This document shows, in pieces, positions 36,104-44,745 of a stretch of DNA of 64,000 nucleotides. Numbering within the stretch: the first letter of the stretch is position 1; every line of letters begins with the position of its first letter. Both the position numbers and the translations under genes were made by a program. Below the pieces are notes generated by a model that was given only the letters and a program-made list of their open reading frames with translations, ran no database searches and was not told the DNA's origin. Source of the DNA: CALFMR01 sp035550595. Lineage in GTDB: Bacteria > Acidobacteriota > Vicinamibacteria > Vicinamibacterales > SCN-69-37. The DNA lies in contig DASZOV010000059.1 in NCBI GenBank assembly GCA_035550595.1, forward strand, positions 1-64,000, given 5' to 3'.

Positions 36104-37366
36104 ATGCTACGTTCGGCCGAGATCATCGCGGTGGGCAGCGAGCTGCTGACGCCGCACCGCACCGACACCGATTCGCTCTTCCTGACATCGCGCCTGAACG
36201 ATGCCGGCATCGTCGTGCGCCGCAAGGTCGTCGTCGGCGACAGCCGTGAGGACCTGGCCGACGCCGTCGCGAGTGCGCTCTCGCGCGCGGATCTCGTGAT
36301 CACGACCGGCGGATTGGGCCCGACCGACGACGACCTCACGCGAGAGGCGGTCGCCGACGTGCTCGGTCTGCAGCTCGACGAAGACCCGTCGATCGTCGCG
36401 TCGATTGCCGCGCGCTTCGCGCGCCGCGGCTCGGTGATGCCAGAGATCAATCGCCGACAGGCGCTCGTCCCGCGTGGTGCGACGGTGTTTCCCAATCCCG
36501 TGGGTACGGCGCCGGGATTGCTGATTCAGACAGGCGAGCGGTTGGTCGTCCTATTTCCCGGACCGCCACGCGAGCTCACTGCGATGTTCGACGCGCATTT
36601 CGCGCCACGGCTCGCCGCACTGGCCGGATCGCGTCGTCTTCAACGGCGGGTGATCAAAATCATCGGTCGCGCGGAATCGGAAGTCGACGCGGTCGCGTCG
36701 CCGATCTACACGCCGCTTGCGTCCGGGCCGCTTCCCGTCGAGACCACGATTCTCGCCAGCGCTGGCCAGATCGAATTGCACCTCTCGGCTGCGGGTGATG
36801 ACGATGCCGCCGTCGCGGTGCGGCTGGATGCCGGCGTCATCGCGCTGGCCGAGGCGCTCGCGCCGTTCGTCTTCAGCACCGATGGTCGATCGCTCGAAGC
36901 CGTGGTCGGCAGCTTGCTCGACGCGCGCGGTTGGCGCGTCGCGCTCGCCGAGTCGTGTACGGGTGGATTGCTCGCTGGACGACTGACCGATGTGCCTGGC
37001 AGTTCAGGTTGGGTCGTGGGCGGCGTCGTCGCGTACGCGAACGATGTGAAGGTTGCCGAGCTTGGCGTGCCGGCGGCGACGATCGATACCAACGGTGCAG
37101 TGAGCGAGCCCGTGGCCCGCGCGATGGCGGAGGGCGCGCGCGATCGGCTTCACGCGAACGTCGGCATCGGCATCACCGGCATCGCGGGACCCGACGGCGG
37201 GACGCCGGAGAAGCCCGTCGGCACGGTCGTCATTGCCGTGGCCGCCACCGAAACGCTCGTTCGGACGTTCCGATTCTCCGGCGATCGCGAGCTCGTCCGG
37301 CGTCATTCGACGTCGACGGCACTCGACATGCTGCGCCGGCTGCTGCTGGACCTGCCGCCGCGGTGA
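36104..37366 (+). CDS. cinA: CinA (competence/damage-inducible; nicotinamide-nucleotide amidohydrolase domain)
   Basis: A 420-residue protein. The N-terminal MoaB/MogA-like (COG1058) domain has IIAVGSELLTPHRTDTDS and TTGGLGPTDDDLTREAVA. The C-terminal CinA domain (about 260-420) has ALAESCTGGLLAGRLTDVPG and GIAGPDGGTPEKPVGTV and belongs to the NMN deamidase family of pyridine-nucleotide salvage. The ATG follows pgpA by 4 nt. Confidence 0.95.
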   Translation: MLRSAEIIAVGSELLTPHRTDTDSLFLTSRLNDAGIVVRRKVVVGDSREDLADAVASALSRADLVITTGGLGPTDDDLTREAVADVLGLQLDEDPSIVASIAARFARRGSVMPEINRRQALVPRGATVFPNPVGTAPGLLIQTGERLVVLFPGPPRELTAMFDAHFAPRLAALAGSRRLQRRVIKIIGRAESEVDAVASPIYTPLASGPLPVETTILASAGQIELHLSAAGDDDAAVAVRLDAGVIALAEALAPFVFSTDGRSLEAVVGSLLDARGWRVALAESCTGGLLAGRLTDVPGSSGWVVGGVVAYANDVKVAELGVPAATIDTNGAVSEPVARAMAEGARDRLHANVGIGITGIAGPDGGTPEKPVGTVVIAVAATETLVRTFRFSGDRELVRRHSTSTALDMLRRLLLDLPPR

Positions 37367-37421
37367 CCACGCGATACGCGGCGACGGACGTCGCGCGTCC
37401 GACCTCGACGACCTCTCTGGA

Positions 37422-37427
37422 TAGAAT
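37422..37427 (+). promoter_or_regulatory. possible -10 box close to the gpsA start
   Basis: TAGAAT ends 8 nt before the gpsA ATG, implying an almost leaderless mRNA. No good -35 is seen. Confidence 0.35.
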
Positions 37428-37435
37428 TGACTGAC

Positions 37436-38455
37436 ATGTCTGTGGACTCGACTCGACGCGCCGCCGTGCTCGGCGCGGGAAGCTGGGGGACGGCGCTCGC
37501 CGTTCATCTCGGTACGTGCGGACATGACGTCCGGCTCTGGGGACGCGATGCCGCGCTCGTGGAGTCCATCGCCGCGGCGCGAGAGAACGCGGCGTATCTG
37601 CAAGGCGTTCCGCTGCCCGACTCGGTGACGCCCGATGCGTCGCTCGATCGCGCGCTCGATGCCGCGCGGTTCGTCGTCATCGCCGTGCCGTCGCACGGGT
37701 TGCGCGCGGTGCTGCGGCAGGCCGCACCGTTCCTGCCAGCGGGCGCGATCCTCGTGAGCGCGACCAAAGGCCTCGACGCCGAGACGCTCGATCGCATGTC
37801 GCAGGTCGTCGTGCAGGAGACCGCCGGCCGGCATCCGGTCGTCGCGCTTTCCGGGCCGAGCTTCGCGATCGAAGTCGCGCAGGGCTTGCCGACCGCGCTC
37901 GTGGCCGCGTCCGAGACGCCAGCCGCGGTCGATGCCGTGCAGCGAGAGCTCGCCGGTCCTCGGCTCCGTTTGTATGGATCGGACGATCTCATCGGCGTCG
38001 AGATCGGCGCGGCGTTGAAGAACGTCATCGCCATCGCGGCCGGCGCCGTCGAGTCGCTGCACCTCGGCCACAACGCACTTGCCGCGCTCATCACACGCGG
38101 ACTCACCGAGATTTCGCGCCTCGCGTGCGCGATGGGTGGCCGCCGCGAGACCGTGGCCGGGCTCAGCGGGATGGGCGATCTCGTGCTCACGTGTACGGGC
38201 CGGCCGAGCCGCAATCGGCACGTCGGGATCGAGCTCGGCCGCGGACGCGCGCTCGCCGACATCCTCGCCGGCATGCGCATGGTCGCCGAAGGCGTGCGTA
38301 CGTGCGACGCGGCGCTCGCGCTCGGCCAGCGGTCGGGCGTGGAACTGCCGATCACGGCCGAGATGGCCGAAGTACTCGCCGGTCGCCGCACACCGCGCGA
38401 AGCCGTCGGCTGTCTGATGTTGCGCCCGCAGCGCGGCGAACTGGACGGGATCTGA
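37436..38455 (+). CDS. gpsA: glycerol-3-phosphate dehydrogenase [NAD(P)+]
   Basis: A 339-residue enzyme making sn-glycerol-3-phosphate for phospholipids. The Rossmann motif is AVLGAGSWGTALAVHL, with later ALSGPSFAIEVAQGLPTA, the catalytic-Lys region GAALKNVIAIAAG, and MGGRRETVAGLSGMGDLVLT. A TTG start 3 codons upstream is possible; the ATG is preferred although no ribosome site is visible. It is followed 1 nt later by ftsY. Confidence 0.96.
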   Translation: MSVDSTRRAAVLGAGSWGTALAVHLGTCGHDVRLWGRDAALVESIAAARENAAYLQGVPLPDSVTPDASLDRALDAARFVVIAVPSHGLRAVLRQAAPFLPAGAILVSATKGLDAETLDRMSQVVVQETAGRHPVVALSGPSFAIEVAQGLPTALVAASETPAAVDAVQRELAGPRLRLYGSDDLIGVEIGAALKNVIAIAAGAVESLHLGHNALAALITRGLTEISRLACAMGGRRETVAGLSGMGDLVLTCTGRPSRNRHVGIELGRGRALADILAGMRMVAEGVRTCDAALALGQRSGVELPITAEMAEVLAGRRTPREAVGCLMLRPQRGELDGI

Positions 38456-38456
38456 C

Positions 38457-39404
38457 GTGGCGTCGATCTTCTCGCGCATCCGCGCGGGCCTCGCCAAGAC
38501 CGCGCAGCAGATCCGCGAGCGGCTCAACGCCGATACGGATGTCGCTCCAGAGAACATTCCCGCCTCCACCGCTGGTCGTGCGCGGCCGGCCGGACGTCCG
38601 AGCGACATTGCGTCGCTCGACGCGCTCGAAGACGCGCTGCTCACGGCCGACGTCGGCCTGCGCGCGACCGAACGCATCCTCGCCGCGGTGCGGGCCGATC
38701 GCTCGGGCTCGCTTCGCGATCGCGTCGGCCGCGTGATGCTGCAGATCCTGAACGAAGCCCCGGCCGTGATCCCGAACGGCTCGCGTCCACATGTCGTGCT
38801 CATCGTCGGCGTCAATGGCACGGGCAAGACGACGAGCGTGGGGAAGCTGGCGAAGGTGTATCAGTCGGCCGGGCAGTCGGTGCTCGTGTGCGCGGCTGAC
38901 ACGTTCCGCGCGGCCGCGGTCGAGCAGTTGGCCGTGTGGACCGATCGCGCCGGTGTCGATCTCGTCCGTGCGCAGCCCGGCGCCGATCCGGCGGCAGTGA
39001 CGTTCGACGCGCTCACCGCGGCCAAGGCGCGCGGCCGCGACGTCGTGCTCGTCGACACGGCCGGCCGCCTGCACACGCACGCCAATCTCATGGCCGAGCT
39101 CGACAAGATCCGCCGCGTCGTCGCCCGCGTCGTCGACGGCGCGCCACACGAGGTGCTGCTCGTGCTCGACGCGACGGTCGGGCAGAACGGCGTCGTCCAG
39201 GCGCGCGAGTTCATGGGCGCGAGCGGTGCCAACGGCATCGTGCTGACCAAGCTCGACGGCACGGCCAAGGGCGGCGTCGCGATCGCGATCGCCGACGAAC
39301 AGAAACTCCCGGTTCGCTCCATCGGCGTGGGCGAGGGGATCGACGACCTCGTGCCGTTCGACGCGGCCGCGTACATCGACGCACTCTTCACGGACACCTG
39401 GTGA
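38457..39404 (+). CDS. ftsY: signal recognition particle receptor FtsY
   Basis: A 315-residue GTPase that docks the SRP-ribosome complex at the membrane. The N domain (about 1-100) is followed by the G domain with GVNGTGKTTSVGKLA, DTFRAAA, DTAGRLHTHANLM and TKLDGTAKGG. The N-terminal acidic A domain is very short. The GTG start is 1 nt after the gpsA stop; the end overlaps ribD (GTGA). Its partner Ffh is encoded at 42699. Confidence 0.96.
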   Translation: MASIFSRIRAGLAKTAQQIRERLNADTDVAPENIPASTAGRARPAGRPSDIASLDALEDALLTADVGLRATERILAAVRADRSGSLRDRVGRVMLQILNEAPAVIPNGSRPHVVLIVGVNGTGKTTSVGKLAKVYQSAGQSVLVCAADTFRAAAVEQLAVWTDRAGVDLVRAQPGADPAAVTFDALTAAKARGRDVVLVDTAGRLHTHANLMAELDKIRRVVARVVDGAPHEVLLVLDATVGQNGVVQAREFMGASGANGIVLTKLDGTAKGGVAIAIADEQKLPVRSIGVGEGIDDLVPFDAAAYIDALFTDTW

Positions 39405-40480
39405 CCACCGACGCCGATCGCGCGTGGATGGAGCGGGCGCTCGTCCTCGCCGAGCGCGGTCGCGGGTGGACGTCGCCCAATCCCTCGGTGGGTGCCGTCG
39501 TCGTCTCGCCGACTGGCGTTGTCGTCGGGCAGGGCACGACCGAGCCGCCTGGCGGACGGCACGCCGAGATCGTTGCGCTCGATGAAGCGGGCGACGCCGC
39601 GGCGGGCGCCACGCTCTACGTGACGCTCGAGCCATGTGCGCATCACGGCCGAACAGGTCCCTGCGCCGTTCGTATCGCCGCCGCACGCGTCGCGCGTGTC
39701 GTAGCCGCGACGACCGATCCCAATCCGCTCGTGGCTGGCCAGGGCTTCGCGTACCTTCGCGCACATGGCGTCGAAGTCGTCGAAGGCGTGGGAGAGGCCG
39801 ACGCGCGTCGCCAACTCGCCCCGTTCTTCACCTGGGTCACCGCTCATCGGCCGTTCGTCATCGTCAAGGCCGCCGTTTCGGCCGACGGCTTCGTCGGGCG
39901 TGCCGGCGAGCGCGTGAAGCTCACGGGCGAGGTCGCGGACCGCTATTTCCACCGCCAACGCGCCGAGGTGGACGCGATTGCCGTCGGTGCGGGCACCGTG
40001 CTGGCCGACGATCCCGAGCTCACGGCGCGCGGCGCATATCGTGCTCGGCCGCTCACGCGGGTCATCGTGGACTGGCGAGGCCGGGTGCCTGCCTCGGCCC
40101 GCGTCTTCTCGACGCTCGTGGCGGGCCCAGTCATAATGGTCGTGTCGCGCGACACGGCGGCGGCGCATCCGGACTACGTGGACGCCCTCACTGACCGTGG
40201 CGCAATCGTCGAGACATTTCAGACGCGGGCGCTCAGCCCCGTGCTGGAGCGGCTGGCGGCGCGAGATGTCGTGCTGCTGCTCGTCGAAGGTGGGCCGGCG
40301 TTACAGCGCGCGTTGGCCGGCGAACGGCTCGTCGACCGCGTGCAATGGATTCGCACGCCGCTCGTGCTCGGCACGGGCATCCCGCTCGCGCCGACCGGCC
40401 TGCCCGATCCGCGTGACGCGCGAACGACGCGTTTGGGCGACGACGAGCTGGTGGAGTTCGATGTTCACTGGACTGATTGA
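39401..40480 (+). CDS. ribD: bifunctional riboflavin deaminase/reductase RibD
   Basis: A 359-residue enzyme for two steps of riboflavin synthesis. The deaminase half (1-145) has the zinc motif HAEIVALDEAG and TLEPCAHHGRTGPC; the reductase half (150-359) has RPFVIVKAAVSADGFVG and LLLVEGGPALQRAL. The GTG start overlaps the ftsY stop. Its stop lies 20 nt inside ribE. Confidence 0.95.
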   Translation: MTTDADRAWMERALVLAERGRGWTSPNPSVGAVVVSPTGVVVGQGTTEPPGGRHAEIVALDEAGDAAAGATLYVTLEPCAHHGRTGPCAVRIAAARVARVVAATTDPNPLVAGQGFAYLRAHGVEVVEGVGEADARRQLAPFFTWVTAHRPFVIVKAAVSADGFVGRAGERVKLTGEVADRYFHRQRAEVDAIAVGAGTVLADDPELTARGAYRARPLTRVIVDWRGRVPASARVFSTLVAGPVIMVVSRDTAAAHPDYVDALTDRGAIVETFQTRALSPVLERLAARDVVLLLVEGGPALQRALAGERLVDRVQWIRTPLVLGTGIPLAPTGLPDPRDARTTRLGDDELVEFDVHWTD

Positions 40481-41093
40481 AGCGACGGGACGGATCGATC
40501 GCATCGATCCGCAAGGCACGTCGCGGCGACTGCGCGTGACGACGCCACTCGCCGCCGAGCTCGCGCTGGGTGACAGCATCGCCGTGAGCGGCGTGTGCCT
40601 GACGGTCGTCGACCGCGATGCGGACGGATTCATCGCCGACGTCTCGCCCGAGACGCTATCGGTCACCTCGCTCGGCGACATGACCGTCGGCCGCCTCGTC
40701 AATCTCGAGCGCCCACTTCGTGCAGACGCGCGCCTCGGTGGTCACTTCGTCCTCGGTCACGTCGACGCGACCGGATCGATCGTCACGGTGCGCGAAGACG
40801 GCGACTGCCGCTGGATCGACGTCAGCGTTCCGCCTGGATTCGAAGCATCGCTCATCCCGAAAGGGTCGGTGGCCGTCGACGGCATCAGCCTGACGGTGGC
40901 CTCGCTCGACGCCGGCCGATTCGGCGTCCAGGTGATTCCCTTCACGCTCGCGCACACGTCGCTCGCCGCGGCGCGCGTCGGCGATCGCGTCAATCTCGAA
41001 GGCGACGTGCTCGGCAAGTACGTCAGCCGGCTGCTCTCGACGGTCCTCGAAACTGGAGGCGTGCCGATCGCCGCGGCACGCGCGCGCGCATGA
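40461..41093 (+). CDS. ribE: riboflavin synthase alpha chain
   Basis: A 210-residue dismutase that makes riboflavin from two lumazines. It starts with the family MFTGLIEATG and has the two lumazine-binding repeats, each with a GGHFVLGHVD- or KGSVAVDGISLTV-type motif. It overlaps ribD by 20 nt and ribBA by 4 nt (ATGA), so the three are coupled. Confidence 0.96.
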   Translation: MFTGLIEATGRIDRIDPQGTSRRLRVTTPLAAELALGDSIAVSGVCLTVVDRDADGFIADVSPETLSVTSLGDMTVGRLVNLERPLRADARLGGHFVLGHVDATGSIVTVREDGDCRWIDVSVPPGFEASLIPKGSVAVDGISLTVASLDAGRFGVQVIPFTLAHTSLAAARVGDRVNLEGDVLGKYVSRLLSTVLETGGVPIAAARARA

Positions 41094-42346
41094 CCACCTC
41101 GCCCCGATCCTCGATTCGCCTGGCCGGATCGGACCGGCGCGGGCCGTTTGCGCCGGTCGAGGACGCGATTGCCGCCATCCGCGCCGGCCGCATCATCATC
41201 GTCGTCGACGACGAAGATCGCGAGAACGAAGGCGATTTGACGATGGCCGCGTCGGCGGTGACGCCGGAAGCCATCAACTTCATGGCCACGCGCGGGCGCG
41301 GGCTCATCTGCCTGCCGATGACCGGGGCGCGGCTCGACGCGCTCGAGATTCCGCTCATGGTCGATCGGAACAGCGCGACGTTCGGCACCGCGTTCTGCGT
41401 GTCAATCGAAGCCAAGGGGCGGACGACAACGGGCATCTCGGCAGCCGATCGTGCGGCGACGGTACACGCGGCGATCGATCCGGCGACGCGGCCGTCCGAC
41501 CTGGCGCGGCCCGGGCACATGTTCCCGCTGCGCGCGCGCGATGGCGGCGTCCTCGTTCGCGCGGGGCAGACCGAGGCGGCCGTCGACCTGGCACGGATTG
41601 CCGGACTCGAGCCGGCCGGCGTCATCTGCGAAATCATGAACGAAGACGGGTCGATGGCCCGCGTGCCGGAACTGACGAAGTTCGCGCGCAAGCACGACCT
41701 GCTGATGATCACGATCGCCGATCTCATCCGCTACCGGATGCGGACCGAGAGTCTCGTGCGGCGCGTGGCCACGGCCAACCTGCCGACCGAGCAGGGCGAG
41801 TTCGTCATCCACGCGTACGAGAGCCTGATCGACGGCGAGTCGCACGTCGCGCTCGTCAAGGGCGACCTCGGCGACGGCACGGACGTCATGGTCCGCGTTC
41901 ACTCGAAGTGCCTCACGGGCGACGTCTTCCACTCGCTGCGCTGCGACTGCGGCGCGCAGAAGGACGCGGCTATGCGGCGCATCTCGGCCGAGGGGCGCGG
42001 CGTGTTCCTGTATCTGCACCAGGAGGGACGCGGGATCGGCCTTGCGAACAAGATCCGCGCCTACGGCCTCCAGGAGCAGGGCCTCGACACGGTCGAGGCG
42101 AACGAGCGGCTCGGCTTCAAGCCCGACCAGCGTGACTACGGCATCGGCGCGCAGATCCTGCGTGATCTCGGCGTGCGGTCGATGCGGTTGCTCACGAACA
42201 ACCCGCGCAAGTTCGTCGGCCTCGAGGGCTACGGCCTGTCGGTCGTGGAGACGCTGCCCATCGAGATTTCGCCCGCGACCGAGGCGACCCGGCGATATCT
42301 GAAGACCAAGAAGGAAAAGCTCGGCCACATCCTCCGCGGCGTCTGA
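41090..42346 (+). CDS. ribBA: bifunctional 3,4-DHBP synthase/GTP cyclohydrolase II
   Basis: A 418-residue enzyme starting both branches of riboflavin synthesis. The DHBP synthase half (about 20-220) has DDEDRENEGDLTMAA and RPGHMFPLRA; the GTP cyclohydrolase II half (about 225-418) has the zinc cysteines in KCLTGDVFHSLRCDCG and LHQEGRGIGLANKI. It ends the rib run. No ribH follows; the next 350 bases are repeats and then ffh. Confidence 0.96.
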   Translation: MTTSPRSSIRLAGSDRRGPFAPVEDAIAAIRAGRIIIVVDDEDRENEGDLTMAASAVTPEAINFMATRGRGLICLPMTGARLDALEIPLMVDRNSATFGTAFCVSIEAKGRTTTGISAADRAATVHAAIDPATRPSDLARPGHMFPLRARDGGVLVRAGQTEAAVDLARIAGLEPAGVICEIMNEDGSMARVPELTKFARKHDLLMITIADLIRYRMRTESLVRRVATANLPTEQGEFVIHAYESLIDGESHVALVKGDLGDGTDVMVRVHSKCLTGDVFHSLRCDCGAQKDAAMRRISAEGRGVFLYLHQEGRGIGLANKIRAYGLQEQGLDTVEANERLGFKPDQRDYGIGAQILRDLGVRSMRLLTNNPRKFVGLEGYGLSVVETLPIEISPATEATRRYLKTKKEKLGHILRGV

Positions 42347-42360
42347 CCACCTCGCACGTC

Positions 42361-42602
42361 GGGCCGGCACAGGGGCCGGCCCCTACAGATGCAGGGGTGC
42401 AGACCGCGCTGTTCCCGTCGTCAACCGGTCCGGCCGGCCCCTACAGATGCAGCGGTGCACCCTCCGCTCATCTCCGCCGCGCCGCGGGGCCGCGCCGGCC
42501 CCTACAGATGCAGGGAGGCACTACGCTCCGTTTGTTCCGGGGTGATGCGACCGATGGCCATCGATGTCGTTGTAGGGGCGGGCCCCCGTGCCCGCCCGGT
42601 CC
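42361..42602. repeat. family B REPIN-like array (three direct, one inverted)
   Basis: Between ribBA and ffh, three direct units share CCGGCCCCTACAGATGCAG (near 42361-42400, 42425-42459, 42484-42520) and one inverted unit follows (42571-42600, TGTAGGGGCGGGCC). Inter-unit sequences differ, so this is not a simple satellite. The rest of the 352-base gap holds only the ffh promoter candidate. Confidence 0.78.
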
Positions 42603-42616
42603 CGGGCGCTTCGCGG

Positions 42617-42645
42617 TTGTGTCCGTTCAACCGTTCGTGTACCAT
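42617..42645 (+). promoter_or_regulatory. possible ffh promoter
   Basis: TTGTGT (42617-42622) and TACCAT (42640-42645) with a 17-bp spacer, just after the inverted B unit. Confidence 0.4.
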
Positions 42646-42698
42646 AACCGTTTGCGCTAGAACCGGTTAGGCCGCTTATGGCCCCGGTCGTCGCGGTC

Positions 42699-44057
42699 AT
42701 GTTCGAGTCGCTCAGCACCCGTCTCCAGGACGTCTTCAAGTCGCTGCGCGGTGAGGCACGCCTCACCGAAGCCGGCGTGGATGCCGCCCTGCGCGAGATC
42801 CGGATGGCGCTGCTCGAAGCGGACGTCAACTTCCGCGTCGTCAAGGCCTTCATCGAGCGCGTGCGCGTGCAGGCCGTCGGCGACGAAGTGCTGAAGAGCC
42901 TGACGCCCGCGCAGCACGTCGTGCGCGTCGTGCGCGACGAGATGCTGGCGCTCTTCGGCGACAAGACCGGCGGCCTGCCGCCGACCGACGCCTCGCCGCG
43001 CGTCATCCTCATGCTCGGCCTCCAGGGCTCGGGCAAGACGACGAGCTCCGCCAAGCTGGCCCGGCTGCTCGCGAAACAGGGGCGCCATCCGATCCTCGTG
43101 TCGACCGACGTCCGCCGGCCGGCCGCCATCGAACAGTTGTCAGTGCTCGCGAAGCAGATCGACGCGCGTGTCCACGAGCCGGCCGACATGGATCCGGTCG
43201 CGCGCGCCGCGGGCGCGCTGGCCGAGGCCAAGGCGAAGGGCTTCGACACGCTCATCGTCGACACCGCCGGCCGGCTGCACATCGACGACGAGCTGATGGT
43301 CGAGCTCGACGCGATCAAAGCGGCCGTTTCACCGACGGACCTGCTGTATGTCGCCGACGCGATGACCGGGCAGGACGCGGTCCGTAGCGCGGGCGAGTTC
43401 AATCATCGCGTGGGCATCTCGGGCGTCGTGCTGACGAAGATGGACGGCGACGCGCGCGGCGGCGCGGCGCTGTCGGTCGTCGGCGTCGTCGGCGTCCCAA
43501 TCGCGTTCGTCGGCGTGGGCGAGCGCGTGCAGGATCTCGAGGCATTTCACGCCGACCGCCTCGTCTCGCGAATGCTCGGTATGGGCGACGTCCTGTCGCT
43601 CATCGAACGCGCCGAAGAGGCGATCGACGACGAGAGCCGCGAGCGGCTCGAGAAGAAGACACGTCTCGACGACTTCACCTTCGACGACTTCCGCGATCAG
43701 CTTCGCACCATCAAGAAGATGGGGCCGCTCGATCAAGTCCTCGGCATGATTCCCGGTCTGGGCGCGCTGAAGCAGGCGAGTCAGGCACGAGCGCAAATGG
43801 ACGACAAGCAGCTCGGCCGCGTCGAGGCGATCATCGGCTCGATGACCAACGCCGAGCGCCGCAACCACTCGCTCATCAACGGCAGCCGGCGCAAACGCAT
43901 CGCGCGCGGCAGTGGCACGTCGGTCGAAGAGGTGAACCGGCTGCTGAAGCAGTTCGTCGAGATGCGCAAGATGTTCAAGCTGATGGCCGGCGCCGGCGGC
44001 GGCCGTAAGGGGCGGCAGCGCCTGATGGGAATGTTGAAGGGCGCTGGGCGGGGGTGA
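42699..44057 (+). CDS. ffh: signal recognition particle protein Ffh
   Basis: A 452-residue SRP54 GTPase binding signal peptides and 4.5S RNA. N domain (MFESLSTRLQDVFKSLRG), G domain with GLQGSGKTTSSAKLA, DTAGRLHIDD and TKMDGDARGG, then the Met-rich M domain with MGPLDQVLGMIPGLG and the RNA-binding SRRKRIARGSG. An ATG 7 codons upstream (42678) is possible, but the family N-terminus begins at MFESL. No ffs RNA gene was found. Confidence 0.97.
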   Translation: MFESLSTRLQDVFKSLRGEARLTEAGVDAALREIRMALLEADVNFRVVKAFIERVRVQAVGDEVLKSLTPAQHVVRVVRDEMLALFGDKTGGLPPTDASPRVILMLGLQGSGKTTSSAKLARLLAKQGRHPILVSTDVRRPAAIEQLSVLAKQIDARVHEPADMDPVARAAGALAEAKAKGFDTLIVDTAGRLHIDDELMVELDAIKAAVSPTDLLYVADAMTGQDAVRSAGEFNHRVGISGVVLTKMDGDARGGAALSVVGVVGVPIAFVGVGERVQDLEAFHADRLVSRMLGMGDVLSLIERAEEAIDDESRERLEKKTRLDDFTFDDFRDQLRTIKKMGPLDQVLGMIPGLGALKQASQARAQMDDKQLGRVEAIIGSMTNAERRNHSLINGSRRKRIARGSGTSVEEVNRLLKQFVEMRKMFKLMAGAGGGRKGRQRLMGMLKGAGRG

Positions 44058-44071
44058 AGGAAGTTCGTTGT

Positions 44072-44203
44072 CAACTTTGAACTTTGAACTGCGAACTTCG
44101 AAGTACGGTGGCGCCTTTGGTGCGTTGGATTGTTTGAAGAGAAAAAGAGATGCGCCGAAGGCGCCTCGTCAATTCGAAGTTCCAAGTTCGAAGTTCGTAG
44201 TTG
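44072..44203. repeat. long inverted repeat between ffh and rpsP (C-family arms)
   Basis: Outer arms 44072-44102 and 44173-44203 pair at about 26 of 31 positions; inner arms 44110-44124 and 44151-44165 pair around GGCGCC. The loop (44125-44150) is A/G-rich. The arms consist of GAACTTC/GAAGTTC runs. It could be a folded terminator for ffh or a small inserted element; no T-run follows directly. Confidence 0.6.
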
Positions 44204-44225
44204 AGAGTGGTTTTCAGGAGGTTAC

Positions 44226-44498
44226 ATGCTGGTAATTCGTATGCGGCGGTCGGGCGCGAAGAATCGGCCGTTCTTCCGCGTGGTGGTGACCGAGGCGCGG
44301 TCGGCGCGCGAGGGGCGGTTCGTCGAAGTGCTCGGGCACTACAATCCGCGCACCACGCCCGAGTCGGTCGAGATTGACCGCGATCGGCTGGCGCACTGGC
44401 TGAAGGCCGGCGCGCAGCCGTCTGACACGGTGCGGACGCTCATCGATCGGCTGCCGCCGGTCGAGGCCGCTGCCGCGCCAGAGGTGGCCGCCCAGTGA
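44226..44498 (+). CDS. rpsP: 30S ribosomal protein S16
   Basis: A 90-residue small-subunit protein. MLVIRMRRSGAKNRPFFRVV and the central EVLGHYNPRT are typical; the tail is Ala/Glu-rich. The ribosome site is perfect (AGGAGG, 5 nt before the ATG). It starts the conserved rpsP-khpA-rimM-trmD-rplS operon and its stop overlaps khpA (GTGA). Confidence 0.97.
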   Translation: MLVIRMRRSGAKNRPFFRVVVTEARSAREGRFVEVLGHYNPRTTPESVEIDRDRLAHWLKAGAQPSDTVRTLIDRLPPVEAAAAPEVAAQ

Positions 44499-44737
44499 GT
44501 CGCGGCCGTGACGTCGTCGAGGTCGTGGCCCGCGCGCTCGCGGGCCGGCCCGACGAGGTCGTCGTCACCGAGTACGACCGCCGCGGCCAGACCGTCGTCG
44601 AGTTGACGATGGCGCCCGGCGAGCTCGGTCGCGTGATCGGCCGGCAGGGACGGACGGCGTCCGCATTGCGCGTGCTCGCGGCGGCTGCCGGCGAAGCCGA
44701 AGACCGGCGCGTCGTCGTCGACTTCCGCGACGAGTAG
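44495..44737 (+). CDS. khpA: KH-domain RNA-binding protein KhpA
   Basis: An 80-residue single KH domain with the loop GRVIGRQGRTASALRVL. Such proteins bind RNA and in some bacteria act with KhpB in cell division. The GTG start overlaps the rpsP stop. This is the expected gene at this operon position. Confidence 0.93.
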   Translation: MSRGRDVVEVVARALAGRPDEVVVTEYDRRGQTVVELTMAPGELGRVIGRQGRTASALRVLAAAAGEAEDRRVVVDFRDE

Positions 44738-44745
44738 CCGCGCCG

